A stretch of 64,000 nucleotides of DNA from Pseudomonas viridiflava (GCF_900585905.1 NZ_UTVH01000095.1:310001-374000); one strand, 5' to 3'. Counted from the stretch's first letter, positions 27,515 through 35,268 are shown. Numbers and translations: made by a program. Notes: a model not told the origin generated them from the sequence alone.

Positions 27515-28570
27515 CTACAGCAGGATGATGGCCAGCAGGCCACTGATCACGCCCACCAGCATGGTCAGCAGCGCCACCGTCACCAGCACCCGCGTGTCGA
27601 AGGATTTGCGCAGCATCAGCAGCGACGGCAGGCTGATGCTCGGCAGCGTCATCAGCAGTGCGACGCCAGGCCCCACGCCCAGGCCCAGAGACAGCATGGT
27701 CTGCACGATGGGGATTTCTGCAGCCGTGGGGATGACGAACAGCGTGCCGACAACCGCCAGGATCACCAGCCATATAAAGCTGTTGCCCATGGACAGGTCC
27801 ACATGGGGGAACAGCCAGACCCGCGCCGCGCCAAGGATCAGCACTGCCAGCACGTAGATCGGAATGGTGGTCCAGAACAACTGCCACAGGCTCTTCGCCC
27901 AGCGGCTGAAGAAGCCGTGTTGATCGACCGTGGTAGCTTCTTCAGCCGCCAGCAACGCCTTCTCCGGCACTGCGTCCGGGCGGGCGATGCGCTGGGCGAT
28001 CAGCGACACCCCGATCACCAGCACCAGGCCGGCCACCAGGCGCAGCGCCGAGAACTCCCAGCCCAGCACGAAGCCCATGAACACCAGGGTGGCCGGATTC
28101 AATACCGGGTTGGCGATCCAGAACGCCAGCGCCGCGCCCACCGATACCTGCTGGCGGCGCATGCTGGCGGCCACTGGCGCGGCGCAGCAGCTGCACATCA
28201 TGCCCGGCAGGGCGAACAGCCCGCCGCGCAGGGTCGAACCCAGCCCGGCACGGCCGAACAAGCGCAGCAGCCAGTCACGCGGGATCAGTACCTGCAGCAG
28301 CGAACCGAGGATCACCGCCAGTACCGCGGCTTTCCAGATGGCTAGAAAATACACCTTGGCGTAGGCCAGGGCCGCTTCCAGCGGGGAGCTGAGTTGGTCA
28401 TTGATGATCGACGCGCCGATGCTATGACTGTCGGCGGCGACAAAGGACTTCAGGTAGTAAGGGGACCACTTGACGTAGTAAAGGCCGATGACGGCCACGG
28501 CCAGAAACAGCAACGGCTTCCACCAGAAGGACCAGCCGCGCTGGGGGGAAGTGAAGGCTTGAGTCGACAT
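27515..28570 (-). CDS. DUF318/YraQ-type membrane permease
   Basis: A 351-residue protein with about eight to nine transmembrane helices. The motif 'GGLFALPGMMCSCCAAPVAASMRRQQVSVG' (cysteine trio CSCC) and the repeated half 'VIPTAAEIPIVQTMLSLGLGVGPGVALLMTLPSISLPSLLML' mark the ArsP/YraQ permease family, members of which export organoarsenicals or metals; most are uncharacterised. Substrate here is not known and no ars or redox-active gene is adjacent. The Cys cluster in a helix suggests metal or thiol contact (inference). Confidence 0.85.
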   Translation of the reverse strand: MSTQAFTSPQRGWSFWWKPLLFLAVAVIGLYYVKWSPYYLKSFVAADSHSIGASIINDQLSSPLEAALAYAKVYFLAIWKAAVLAVILGSLLQVLIPRDWLLRLFGRAGLGSTLRGGLFALPGMMCSCCAAPVAASMRRQQVSVGAALAFWIANPVLNPATLVFMGFVLGWEFSALRLVAGLVLVIGVSLIAQRIARPDAVPEKALLAAEEATTVDQHGFFSRWAKSLWQLFWTTIPIYVLAVLILGAARVWLFPHVDLSMGNSFIWLVILAVVGTLFVIPTAAEIPIVQTMLSLGLGVGPGVALLMTLPSISLPSLLMLRKSFDTRVLVTVALLTMLVGVISGLLAIILL

Positions 28571-28659
28571 CGTGCAGTTCCGGCGGTTGAGAGTGACACA
28601 TAGGGTAACTCAAAACCGCCGCAGCCATTTGCCCTGCGCGACGTTGTGTGATCTGGCAA

Positions 28660-29577
28660 TCAGTAACGTTGCGGCACGATCAGTTCATTGGGCACTGGCA
28701 CCCGGCTGTAGTCTTCGTGGCGCTGACGTTCCGGCAATTCCACGGTCGGTTGCTGCACTTCTTCGTAGGGCATCTGGGCCAGCAAGTGGTGGATACAGTT
28801 GAGGCGCGCCTTTTTCTTGTCATCGGCATGCACCACCCACCACGGCGCTTCGGCGATGTGCGTGCGTTCGAGCATGATTTCCTTGGCCTTGGTGTAGTCC
28901 TCCCAGCGGCGGCGGGACTCCAGGTCCATCGGGCTCAGTTTCCATTGCTTGAGCGGGTCATGAATACGGCTGAGGAATCGCAGATGCTGCTCCTGGTCGG
29001 AGATCGAGAACCAGTACTTGATCAGTTGGATACCGGAGCTGACCAGCATGCGTTCAAACTGCGGCACTGTACGGAAGAATTGCTCGTACTGGTCGTCATC
29101 GCAAAAACCCATGACCTTTTCCACGCCCGCGCGGTTGTACCAGCTGCGGTCGAAGAGGACGATTTCGCCGGCTGCGGGCAGGTGCGACACATAGCGCTGG
29201 AAGTACCACTGTGTGCGCTCGCGATCATTCGGCGCGGGCAGGGCGGCGACACGACAGACTCTTGGGTTCAGGCGCTGGGTAATGCGCTTGATCACGCCAC
29301 CTTTACCTGCGGCATCACGGCCTTCGAAGAGGATGACGACCTTGTGGCCAGTCTTGACCACCCAGCTCTGCAGTTTGACCAGCTCGGCCTGGAGTCGGAA
29401 CAGTTCGCTGAAATAGAGGTGGCGGGCCTGTTTTTCGGCCTCGCTCTGCAGGCTGCTGTCGAAGGGGTCGTCGATACTGTGGGGGTCTTCGGCCAGCGCC
29501 AGTTCGAGTTCCTCGTCATTGTGATCGAGGAGCTCACGATGGATGCGAAGCGCGAGGTTTTCGTGTTCTGGAGACAT
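28660..29577 (-). CDS. ppk2: Polyphosphate kinase 2
   Basis: A 305-residue single-domain PPK2. Walker A 'EGRDAAGKGG' at 85-94 and Walker B 'VLFDRSWYNRAGVEKVMGF' near 150, with the lid 'KYWFSISDQEQHLRFLSRIHDPLKQWKLSPMD' following, are family diagnostics. PPK2 phosphorylates nucleotides with polyphosphate (or the reverse). The WKLSPMD and YTKAKEIML stretches are shared by classes I and II; class I (NDP to NTP) is most likely for this length, but I cannot decide from sequence. The upstream ribosome site is weak. The gene stands alone. Confidence 0.93.
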   Translation of the reverse strand: MSPEHENLALRIHRELLDHNDEELELALAEDPHSIDDPFDSSLQSEAEKQARHLYFSELFRLQAELVKLQSWVVKTGHKVVILFEGRDAAGKGGVIKRITQRLNPRVCRVAALPAPNDRERTQWYFQRYVSHLPAAGEIVLFDRSWYNRAGVEKVMGFCDDDQYEQFFRTVPQFERMLVSSGIQLIKYWFSISDQEQHLRFLSRIHDPLKQWKLSPMDLESRRRWEDYTKAKEIMLERTHIAEAPWWVVHADDKKKARLNCIHHLLAQMPYEEVQQPTVELPERQRHEDYSRVPVPNELIVPQRY

Positions 29578-29663
29578 CTCGGCCGCTCATTTGTAGGAAA
29601 ATTCCTCAAATACTAATCGGCTTGCGTGACGCTCGGATGACATTTGCAACACAACATGTGTCA

Positions 29664-29891
29664 TTACAAGAGCTTGGCGCGGACGATGCGTTTGGCTTTG
29701 ATCTCATCGACATAGGCCTTGAGCTGATCAGCGTCGCCGTAAAGCCGGTTGACCAGTTGCAGGATGGCGGTGACGTCGACGTCCTTCATCTGCTCAGCCA
29801 TCTTGAGGATTTCATTGGCGGTGCTTTCCAGGTTGGTCGCAGTGCCCCTCAGGTGCCTTTTAAGTTCCTGCGTCGGTTTGTTCAGAGCCAT
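29664..29891 (-). CDS. Small helical protein of unknown function
   Basis: A 75-residue protein with AAGGAAC before the ATG. It is all charged and helical ('LESTANEILKMAEQMKDVDVTAILQLVNRLYGDADQLKAYVDEIKAK'), with heptad-like spacing but no known motif. It sits upstream of ppk2 on the same strand and downstream of the split FKBP gene, so it may once have shared transcripts with the latter. Function unknown. Confidence 0.7.
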   Translation of the reverse strand: MALNKPTQELKRHLRGTATNLESTANEILKMAEQMKDVDVTAILQLVNRLYGDADQLKAYVDEIKAKRIVRAKLL

Positions 29892-29992
29892 AGGTGTTCC
29901 TTGTCTTCAGATGCCAATCGTGACGCGCACGGAGCATGGCTTTTTCCGTGCGAACAAGCAATCGCAATGAGCCCGCGCCGATCGGCCGCCAA

Positions 29993-30151
29993 TCAATCAT
30001 CCCGGGTCAGCACTTCAAGCAGCTCGATTTCAAAGTGCAGATCGGCGTTGGGCTTGATGTGGGCGCCCATGGTGCGCTCGCCGTATGCCAGGTCCGCCGG
30101 AACGAAGAGCTGGCGAACGCCGCCGACCTTCATGCCCATCAGACCCTGGTC
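29993..30151 (-). pseudogene. FKBP-type prolyl isomerase, C-terminal half (interrupted gene)
   Basis: The last 52 residues of a small FKBP ('DQGLMGMKVGGVRQLFVPADLAYGERTMG', 'LHFEIELLEVL') read on the minus strand up to the element junction. The N-terminal half is at 37005-37189. The two halves, joined at the TC core, form one frame of 113 codons plus stop, so the interruption is caused by integration and not by decay. A frame enters from the element and adds 14 foreign residues (from ATG 30193), but without the N-terminal half the isomerase fold cannot form. Confidence 0.93.
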
Positions 30152-30176
30152 GCAAGGACTTCGTTTGTTACCTCCC
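30150..30176. other. Left attachment junction (attL) with attP arm
   Basis: TC core at 30150-30151, then element sequence with arm GTTACCTCCC at 30167-30176. Together with the arm GGGAGGGTAAC at the right end this forms the inverted arms of the reconstructed attP, each about 15 bases from the core, the geometry expected for large serine integrases. Confidence 0.85.
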
Positions 30177-30320
30177 AGCTTTCCATCAGACAATCGTCTA
30201 CAGGCACTGCTACTAAACGTTCCTGTGTGAAATCTGAATGTTCGTGTGCATCAATCTTCAGCAGAATCCACCGACCTGCACGTTATTGATTCGTGGCACT
30301 GTGCTACCGTAGCTTTCGGG

Positions 30321-30341
30321 AGATGTTACTCCCTGACATCT
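30321..30341. promoter_or_regulatory. Short dyad just upstream of the cargo operon
   Basis: AGATGT and ACATCT flank a 9-base spacer, ending 18 bases before the GTG start of the first cargo gene, right at the ribosome-site side. It could be an operator or a hairpin controlling translation. The arms are only six bases, so chance is possible. Confidence 0.3.
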
Positions 30342-30358
30342 AGCTAAGGAGAAGCCGA

Positions 30359-30703
30359 GTGGTAGACGCAAATGAAGAGTTGGTGAGCATGCCCTATACC
30401 TATTACATAGGGGAGAAAGAGTCTGTCGACGGGAGTGTGCATATCCTGAAAAGGATGCAGTTCGATTCTGACTATGTGCAAGGTGTGGTGGCCAAAGAGA
30501 TTGCAAAAACGCTCAAGGAGCAGGGCAAGTTTGTATGGCGTAATGGACATTCTGTCATCGGCGGGACCGATAAGATCGATAAATCCTCGGGTGTGGATAT
30601 TGTTGTCGATGGATCATTTGAAAAACTCACTCTTCAGGCATATGACGCTGGCACGCGGCTGGTTCCCGGTGACAACATTCACAATGGGTACAGCAAGAAG
30701 TGA
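30359..30703 (+). CDS. Cargo protein 1 of the element, unknown function (114 residues)
   Basis: Starts at GTG 30359 with a strong AAGGAGA upstream. The product is a small soluble protein with a likely mixed alpha/beta fold: 'PYTYYIGEKESVDGSVHILKRMQF', a helix 'VQGVVAKEIAKTLKEQGKFV', then Gly-rich 'SVIGGTDKIDKSSGVDIVVDGSFEKLTLQAYDAGTRLVPGDNI' strands. I recognise no family. It is the first gene of the element's left end and precedes the HEPN-like gene by 60 bases on the same strand, the usual layout for an immunity or sensor partner of a toxin (inference). Confidence 0.75.
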   Translation: MVDANEELVSMPYTYYIGEKESVDGSVHILKRMQFDSDYVQGVVAKEIAKTLKEQGKFVWRNGHSVIGGTDKIDKSSGVDIVVDGSFEKLTLQAYDAGTRLVPGDNIHNGYSKK

Positions 30704-30763
30704 CGAAAGCATTTGACTCAGTTAATGTGTTTTTCTCGTCGTGTAGCTATTGGAACTAACTCA

Positions 30764-31624
30764 ATGCCTAATGAATATCTACATAGTGAGTTTAGAAAAC
30801 TAGTAAATACTGTCAGCCAGCTTAATAAGTATAAAAGCGAAGCGCGTAAAGTATACATTGGGCAAGATAAGGCCATACGTGAGTTTCATGAGCAGCTGCC
30901 CCACTGGAGTACACGAAAAGAAGACGGCATGGTGTATTACTTTCATTATCAATCGCCATCTACTGGAGAAGACTTATTAGCAGAACCTGTGCCGATGATG
31001 CTCAATGATCAATTGGAATTAAACAGCCTTCAACAACTTAAAACTTATCACTGGTTATTGGTAGAAGCCTATGAGGCGTTTGAAGACTTCCTAGAGAATT
31101 CTTACGCTTTTTGTGGAGTCAATCGGATCGGCATATGGGAGCGGCCAAAAAGATGGGAGCATGAGGGCTCCAATGAGCTAAGGCACTACAACACAAAACG
31201 CAAACCATATGGGCAGCTTGAGGCGTTCCGCGATGCGTCTGAGCACTTTGCCCGCTTCGAGGTAAACGGTCCTACTAAAAGAAATTTTAAGGTTGTATTT
31301 GTAATGATGGAAAGGCTACGTCACGTAATTGTCCACAACGGAGGTTATTGCGATGATTTTAAGGCGATGATAGATAATATGCAGGGACCGCTCAAAGGTA
31401 TGGAGATGAAAGTGGTTCGGGAATATGCCGATTTGCATTTCATGATGCATAGAGGGCGTCGTCTGGTTGACTTGTTCGAAGTTCAACATGAGGATGAAGC
31501 TGGTCTGGAAACGGGATACTATCAGGATGTTCTTCTCGGGTTTTTACGTATGGTTGTGGAATACGCACAGTTAATAATGGAGAGTATTGAAATGCATCAG
31601 ATATTACCAAAACCACGAAACTAG
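30764..31624 (+). CDS. HEPN-like protein, candidate ribonuclease or toxin
   Basis: A 286-residue soluble, AT-rich-coded protein. I start it at ATG 30764 (TTGGA nine bases upstream); the frame is open to 30713. The middle has a hydrophobic helix followed by 'VMMERLRHVIVHNGGY': Arg186 and His191 make an R-x4-H motif, the hallmark of HEPN ribonucleases, found as expected at the end of a helix after 'FKVVFVMMERL'. The upstream helix 'TYHWLLVEAYEAFEDFLENSYAF' could be the first long HEPN helix. HEPN proteins serve in toxin-antitoxin, abortive infection and RNA cleavage. No known defence family matched by eye. It forms a likely operon with the 114-residue gene. Confidence 0.72.
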   Translation: MPNEYLHSEFRKLVNTVSQLNKYKSEARKVYIGQDKAIREFHEQLPHWSTRKEDGMVYYFHYQSPSTGEDLLAEPVPMMLNDQLELNSLQQLKTYHWLLVEAYEAFEDFLENSYAFCGVNRIGIWERPKRWEHEGSNELRHYNTKRKPYGQLEAFRDASEHFARFEVNGPTKRNFKVVFVMMERLRHVIVHNGGYCDDFKAMIDNMQGPLKGMEMKVVREYADLHFMMHRGRRLVDLFEVQHEDEAGLETGYYQDVLLGFLRMVVEYAQLIMESIEMHQILPKPRN

Positions 31625-31888
31625 TACAGTACTCTTATCTTTCGTGCAAACCCATTCTCCCTATTGTGGAGAGCGTGATTCCGGCGAACTTCCATATGGT
31701 TACAGTGTGAAATCCGGTTGATGGTTACTGCTGGATATCGGGGAGTCGTATTTAACTGTCGGCAGCACCCAATACCTACCGCCCACTGGCAAATCGCCAA
31801 ATCCAAGGGCACTGTAGTTGCGTATAAGGCGCTCTATTAAGTCGGTAGTGCTATGCCGCACCTGACAACCGGCATCGCTCACAGAGCC
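31625..31888. other. Gap between cargo operon and small recombinase
   Basis: A 264-base segment between two convergent genes. Two overlapping minus-strand frames of about 60 codons exist, with no ribosome site and no recognised motif. I see nothing here that I can support as a gene; a terminator pair would be expected but none is clear. Confidence 0.3.
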
Positions 31889-32596
31889 TTACGGGAAGGG
31901 TAAGCCGAGACGTTCAACAATTCGCTTAACAGTCATTGGTGAGAAGTTACTACCACGGGCAGTCTTTACACCTTTGGAATTCAGGTAGTTCGCCATGCCG
32001 AGCAAGGTCTTTACTTTGTCGTGCATGCCTGCCTTGATGTACATCGCCAGTGCTTCGGCATTGGTGTCTGCAACTGCCTGTGCTGCTGCTGTAGCTGCCT
32101 TTGTACCTTTGGCGTGTGCTGCTGCTCTACCAGCGTCACGACGTCCCACCTTGGCTTGTGCATCCTTGTCACCACTGATTGACTTAGCTTTCAGGCTGGC
32201 AAGTGCAGATGTTGTACGTTGAGCGATGAACTCTCGTTCCTGTTGTGCCAGTGCTGCATAGATGTGCAACTGGAATGAATCAGCCGTCGGCATTGTTGCA
32301 ACCTTGAACGGCACACGTTTTATAAGTCCAGCAATGTCCTCAACGTCCCGTGACAGACGATCCAGCTTAGCGACTACTAATGTAGCCTTGTGCTGCACAC
32401 ATGCTGCCATCGCTTCCTTACACTCCTTACGCTCCGTTGGGGATATGGAGCCGCTGGCGGTGTCTGTGAACTCGGCAATCAGGTTCCAGCCATTCGATTC
32501 AGCAGCCAGCCGGATATATTCTTTTTGTGCTTCAAGACCTAGCCCGCTCTTGCTCTGACCATCAGTCGATACTCTGTAATACGCAACAACGTCCAT
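31889..32596 (-). CDS. Small serine recombinase (resolvase/invertase type)
   Basis: A 235-residue member; ATG at 32596 follows AGGAG. The catalytic domain starts at residue 1: 'DVVAYYRVSTDGQSKSGLGLEAQKEYI' with the nucleophile Ser in 'RVST', then 'VVAKLDRLSRDVED' (Arg/Asp residues of the active site) and 'AALAQQEREFIAQRTTSALA'. A helical linker of Ala-rich sequence (~150-195) leads to an HTH-like C-terminus 'YLNSKGVKTARGSNFSPMTVKRIVERLGL'. It is a second serine recombinase besides the integrase. It may resolve or invert DNA inside the element, or be an older integrase. Confidence 0.9.
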   Translation of the reverse strand: MDVVAYYRVSTDGQSKSGLGLEAQKEYIRLAAESNGWNLIAEFTDTASGSISPTERKECKEAMAACVQHKATLVVAKLDRLSRDVEDIAGLIKRVPFKVATMPTADSFQLHIYAALAQQEREFIAQRTTSALASLKAKSISGDKDAQAKVGRRDAGRAAAHAKGTKAATAAAQAVADTNAEALAMYIKAGMHDKVKTLLGMANYLNSKGVKTARGSNFSPMTVKRIVERLGLPFP

Positions 32597-32922
32597 GTGT
32601 GTTTTCTCCTGATGGTTGGTTGGTGTGACCATGTTAACACACTGCTGACGGTCATCAACGGAATGTTAATATAGAAATAAATAGATGAACGGCACTTGTG
32701 CGAGCTGCCAATCTATGGGTTTGGTTCCGATTATGGCGATTGCTTAGCGAATGCATCAGCGGCAACTGGTTTACAGCGGGATTGTGATCTGTGTTCAACA
32801 TGTAACTTGCTGACACTAGTAGAAATCAGCATTACGGAGTAGTTGGTGGTTTATTGCCGGGTTTGACTCTCACTCTTACTCCTGATCGTTCACCTGATCG
32901 CACTCCTGTTGAGCCGCTGTCA
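32597..32922. other. AT-rich non-coding stretch in the element
   Basis: A 326-base segment upstream of the small recombinase gene. It has short repeats (cctgatcg twice near 32881-32898, spaced 12 bases) and no ORF I trust. It probably holds the promoter of the recombinase gene and perhaps its crossover site. Confidence 0.3.
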
Positions 32923-33387
32923 TTATTGCACTGGTTTTAGTTTTGGTTCGTTCAACAATGTCCAACGTCTGATCCGTATGTCACCAAATATCTTTGTTAG
33001 ATCATGAGGTTTTTGTTTGCTCAGTGCAGTCGTCATCGTGTATAGCTTCATTCGATTGAGCTTTCTCCCCGGACCGTTCATAGCTACTGGGAAGGTTTTA
33101 TCAAGAAAACTTTCGAAACCTTCTACCGGCTTTGTGGTGATGATTGATAACCATGCCTGTAATGTCTTATCACCTAAACCATTCCCCAGCTTCGTCTGTA
33201 TACGAATGAGAAAGGGTTGATCAGGGTATTCCTTACGTAGCTTCTGCTTGAATGCAATCTGGTCATCAAGCAACTGAATGCTCAATGCTGGGTTTGCATA
33301 GAATACTGAATACTGCATTGTCCACTCATTGCCAGTCAGTAATGCCAGATACCTCCTTCTGGTTTTCTCTTCGCTTGTCTCGCTCAT
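32923..33387 (-). CDS. Element protein of unknown function (154 residues)
   Basis: ATG at 33387 with AGGAAAGG upstream. The product is basic and soluble, with 'LALLTGNEWTMQYSVFYANPALSIQLLDDQIAF' then 'FLIRIQTKLGNGLGDKTLQAWLSII' and a C-terminus rich in Lys and Arg. No motif recognised; the basic character suggests nucleic-acid binding, for example a replication or regulatory role in the element (inference). It lies downstream of the small-gene operon but separated by 416 bases. Confidence 0.65.
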   Translation of the reverse strand: MSETSEEKTRRRYLALLTGNEWTMQYSVFYANPALSIQLLDDQIAFKQKLRKEYPDQPFLIRIQTKLGNGLGDKTLQAWLSIITTKPVEGFESFLDKTFPVAMNGPGRKLNRMKLYTMTTALSKQKPHDLTKIFGDIRIRRWTLLNEPKLKPVQ

Positions 33388-33555
33388 CCTTTCCTATCCT
33401 CTAATGTAATCTCTAATACCTACTCTAAATAACCTACTCTCAAACAAAGCAAATCTCTCAATATCTCACTTTCCTAAGGAACTACTAAATATCCGGCTGC
33501 CGCTTTCGGGCTAAAACCCCCGTAAACATTGGGCTTGATGCTAGAATCTACAAAA

Positions 33556-33592
33556 ATTACTAGTGCGGCGAATTTTATCATTACTAGTGCGG
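33556..33592. repeat. Direct repeat of 13 bp, two copies
   Basis: ATTACTAGTGCGG occurs twice in exact copy, 24 bases from start to start, in a gene-free AT-rich stretch of the element. The spacing is close to two helical turns plus a bit, so proteins bound to both copies would lie nearly on the same face. Iteron, resolvase site or operator are all possible. Confidence 0.6.
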
Positions 33593-33703
33593 TGATTTCA
33601 ACGTCGGTTCGGTGTGTTTTCTTTCCCGGCTGGGCCATTGTTATGAGTCACGTTGATGGTCTGTACTCATGTTTTCTGCATACCTTTCTGTAAGACACGA
33701 CAA

Positions 33704-33737
33704 AGCCCCGTACAGAGTCGATATCTGTATGGGGCTA
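33704..33737 (-). terminator. Probable terminator of the small-gene operon
   Basis: On the minus strand an AGCCCC..GGGGCT hairpin (12-bp stem with one mismatch, about 10-base loop) is followed by TTTGTC, 67 bases after the stop of the 163-residue gene. The T-run is short but the stem is strong. Confidence 0.6.
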
Positions 33738-33803
33738 CATAGCCTTTACCATCATTGTTAAAAGCTCTACAGAGACGCTACAGGAGCTTGTAGCTATTGC
33801 TTA

Positions 33804-34295
33804 TCAAGCCGGGATAGCTAGTGGCGCGAATGTATCTTCAACCTGTTTTTCAATATCAGCTAAGAGTTTAGCTCTTTTTTCATCAACCTTCTTTTGTTCA
33901 TCGGACTCAGCTTTTTGCAGCAACTGTTGCTTGAGAGCTTCTTTGAATTCTGCCCGCTTACCTTCAACTTCAACAATGTATTCTTGTTTTATTTGCTCGT
34001 CTGCTGCAATCAAATCTAATTCTTGCAACGGTAGTGGTTTGGTCATGCGGGCAACATAATTCATTTCACCAAGTACAACTGGATACTTTGTATTCAAGAC
34101 GTATCCCTGTGCGGCTTTCTCAATCACATTCGTAAGCAGTTGCAGTGGGATGTCACCTCGTACCAGCTCGCAGCATAATGCAGTTTCATGATAAGCATGG
34201 TGAAACCTGTCTTGACGGCTTTGCAGTTCATCTGCATTGAATTGCGGACATGTTCCAGAAATAGTAATTCTAGATTTAGCAGTGTTATTAGCCAT
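33804..34295 (-). CDS. Element protein of unknown function (163 residues)
   Basis: ATG at 34295 has AGAGGAAA upstream. The N-terminal ~95 residues are globular ('HHAYHETALCCELVRGDIPLQLLTNVIEKAAQGYVL'), and residues ~98-150 form a charged coiled coil ('EYIVEVEGKRAEFKEALKQQLLQKAESDEQKKVDEKRAKLLADIEKQ' region). I recognise no family. It is the last gene in an operon that starts at 34979. A structural or partition-like accessory role would fit a coiled coil but is not shown. Confidence 0.68.
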   Translation of the reverse strand: MANNTAKSRITISGTCPQFNADELQSRQDRFHHAYHETALCCELVRGDIPLQLLTNVIEKAAQGYVLNTKYPVVLGEMNYVARMTKPLPLQELDLIAADEQIKQEYIVEVEGKRAEFKEALKQQLLQKAESDEQKKVDEKRAKLLADIEKQVEDTFAPLAIPA

Positions 34296-34327
34296 TGTTA
34301 TTTTCCTCTTGTTTAATTGATTGTGTA

Positions 34328-34591
34328 TTAGTTGCTGTCAGTTGTTTGTTGCCTTGCTTTCAAATGAGCTCTCATCTTACTTAACAATGACGTTTGATAT
34401 TCTTCGTCAGACATTCGTTTGATAATGGCAGGTTTAGCACTAACAGATTGATTAATGATTTCAGCTGTTTGCTTAACAGCTGGTTTACTATCTTGTTTGG
34501 TCTGGTTGGCTCGCTCTGTAGCTCGTCTCTGTGCAAGTTGGGCGACTGCCCTTTCGAAGCCTTTACTGAAATAATCTTTACGGTCACTCAT
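34328..34591 (-). CDS. Small basic element protein (87 residues)
   Basis: ATG at 34591 with AAGG upstream; its first four bases overlap the preceding stop (ATGA), so it is translationally coupled. The product is Lys/Gln/Ser-rich, low complexity in the centre ('KQDSKPAVKQTAEIINQSVSAKPAIIKRMSDEEYQTSLLSKM') and likely disordered with short helices at both ends. Family unknown. A second overlapping frame (34381-34587) is a shadow. Confidence 0.6.
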   Translation of the reverse strand: MSDRKDYFSKGFERAVAQLAQRRATERANQTKQDSKPAVKQTAEIINQSVSAKPAIIKRMSDEEYQTSLLSKMRAHLKARQQTTDSN

Positions 34592-34740
34592 GATGCAGCC
34601 TTTTTTAGATCAGCTCTGCGGAGGTTGTTTGTAACAGTGCTTACCATTACCTGCAAGCAATGTTGATGACTGGTGTAGCCGGTTCGTAACATCAGAGATT
34701 CCAACTGTCTTACCGCTTCTTCATTCAGCTTGATATTCAA
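34588..34740 (-). CDS. 50-residue ribbon-helix-helix-like protein
   Basis: A gene below usual ORF size limits, starting at TTG 34740 with CAGGAGC upstream. It overlaps the previous stop (TTGA) and the next start (ATGA). The product reads 'NIKLNEEAVRQLESLMLR' then 'GYTSHQHCLQVMVSTVTNNL' and a basic tail. A short N-terminal strand with an alternating pattern followed by two helices fits the ribbon-helix-helix (CopG/Arc-like) fold. Such proteins bind DNA as dimers, so this is the natural candidate to bind the palindrome at 35026. Assignment is by pattern only. Confidence 0.6.
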   Translation of the reverse strand: MNIKLNEEAVRQLESLMLRTGYTSHQHCLQVMVSTVTNNLRRADLKKAAS

Positions 34741-34979
34741 ATTCTGTGCTCCTGTTGTACTGCTTGTGTGTGCAGATAGTTATCAATGGTCAAACCTTGA
34801 ACGTCCGCAATATCTTTGATGCGGTAATAGTCAATAGTAGTAAACATCAACTTCACTGAAATCATTGGGGCTTTAGCTGCTCGCCATAGCTTCGACCTAC
34901 AGCTACTGCTACAGGTCTGAATGTGTGACCTACGATTGATTAGTTCTTTGTTGCAGGTACGACAATGTGTGATACGCAT
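34737..34979 (-). CDS. Small zinc-finger-like protein (80 residues)
   Basis: ATG at 34979, GAGG ten bases upstream. The N-terminus has 'CRTCNKELINRRSHIQTCSSSCRSKLW', a C-x2-C and C-x3-C arrangement about 15 residues apart that should bind one zinc ion, followed by a basic segment. The C-terminal half 'FTTIDYYRIKDIADVQGLTIDNYLHTQAV' is helical. First gene of an overlapping operon (34979 to 33804). Small zinc proteins of this kind occur in plasmids and phages as DNA or RNA binders; function here unknown. Confidence 0.62.
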   Translation of the reverse strand: MRITHCRTCNKELINRRSHIQTCSSSCRSKLWRAAKAPMISVKLMFTTIDYYRIKDIADVQGLTIDNYLHTQAVQQEHRI

Positions 34980-35025
34980 GGATATGCTACCTCGTATGTG
35001 GTTAATGTTGGATGTTGTTGTGTTC

Positions 35026-35041
35026 GTGCAAAGGTTTGCAC
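35026..35041. promoter_or_regulatory. Palindromic operator candidate of the small-gene operon
   Basis: GTGCAAA-GG-TTTGCAC is a perfect 7-bp inverted repeat with a two-base centre, 47 bases upstream of the start of the zinc-finger gene and just downstream of the integrase terminator. The position is right for an operator overlapping the operon promoter. The ribbon-helix-helix-like protein encoded second in the operon is a plausible ligand. Confidence 0.65.
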
Positions 35042-35053
35042 AAGATGTAAAAA

Positions 35054-35081
35054 AACCCAAAACCAGTTAAGGCAATGGGTT
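35054..35081 (-). terminator. Probable intrinsic terminator after the integrase gene
   Basis: On the minus strand AACCCA and TGGGTT pair around a 16-base loop and are followed by a run of seven T. It lies about 190 bases past the integrase stop, before the operator of the next operon. Confidence 0.6.
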
Positions 35082-35268
35082 ATGGGAATTTGTACTGGAG
35101 GAACAGCTTCACCTACAAGCACAAGAAGGAGGGCATGAGCTTGTTAGAGGAACCGACTGAGGGCAAACAGCCGGGAGGAAGTTGTGTAGTTGCTCGACTC
35201 CAATATACCCATATTACACTAAATGCGAATGATTGTCAATACCGTGACGCTAAAAGCGTGAACTTTAA

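Larger units (their letters stand above)
33388..33803. other. Non-coding stretch with direct repeats and dyad
   Basis: A 416-base gap on the element. Two copies of ATTACTAGTGCGG lie at 33556-33568 and 33580-33592, and a dyad (AGCCCCGTACAG with CTGTATGGGGCT, one G-T mismatch) at 33704-33737. The repeats could be binding sites for a replication protein or recombinase; the dyad is probably the terminator of the leftward operon. No gene seen. Confidence 0.45.

Noticed and set aside
29993..30193. A functional short FKBP starting at ATG 30193 inside the element
   Set aside because: It would contain only the C-terminal half of the fold plus foreign residues, and no ribosome site is seen; the reconstructed frame shows it is half of an interrupted gene.
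31621..31882. Two overlapping 60-codon minus-strand ORFs in the element as transposase remnants
   Set aside because: No residue pattern of any transposase could be seen, and no inverted repeats or target duplication flank the stretch.
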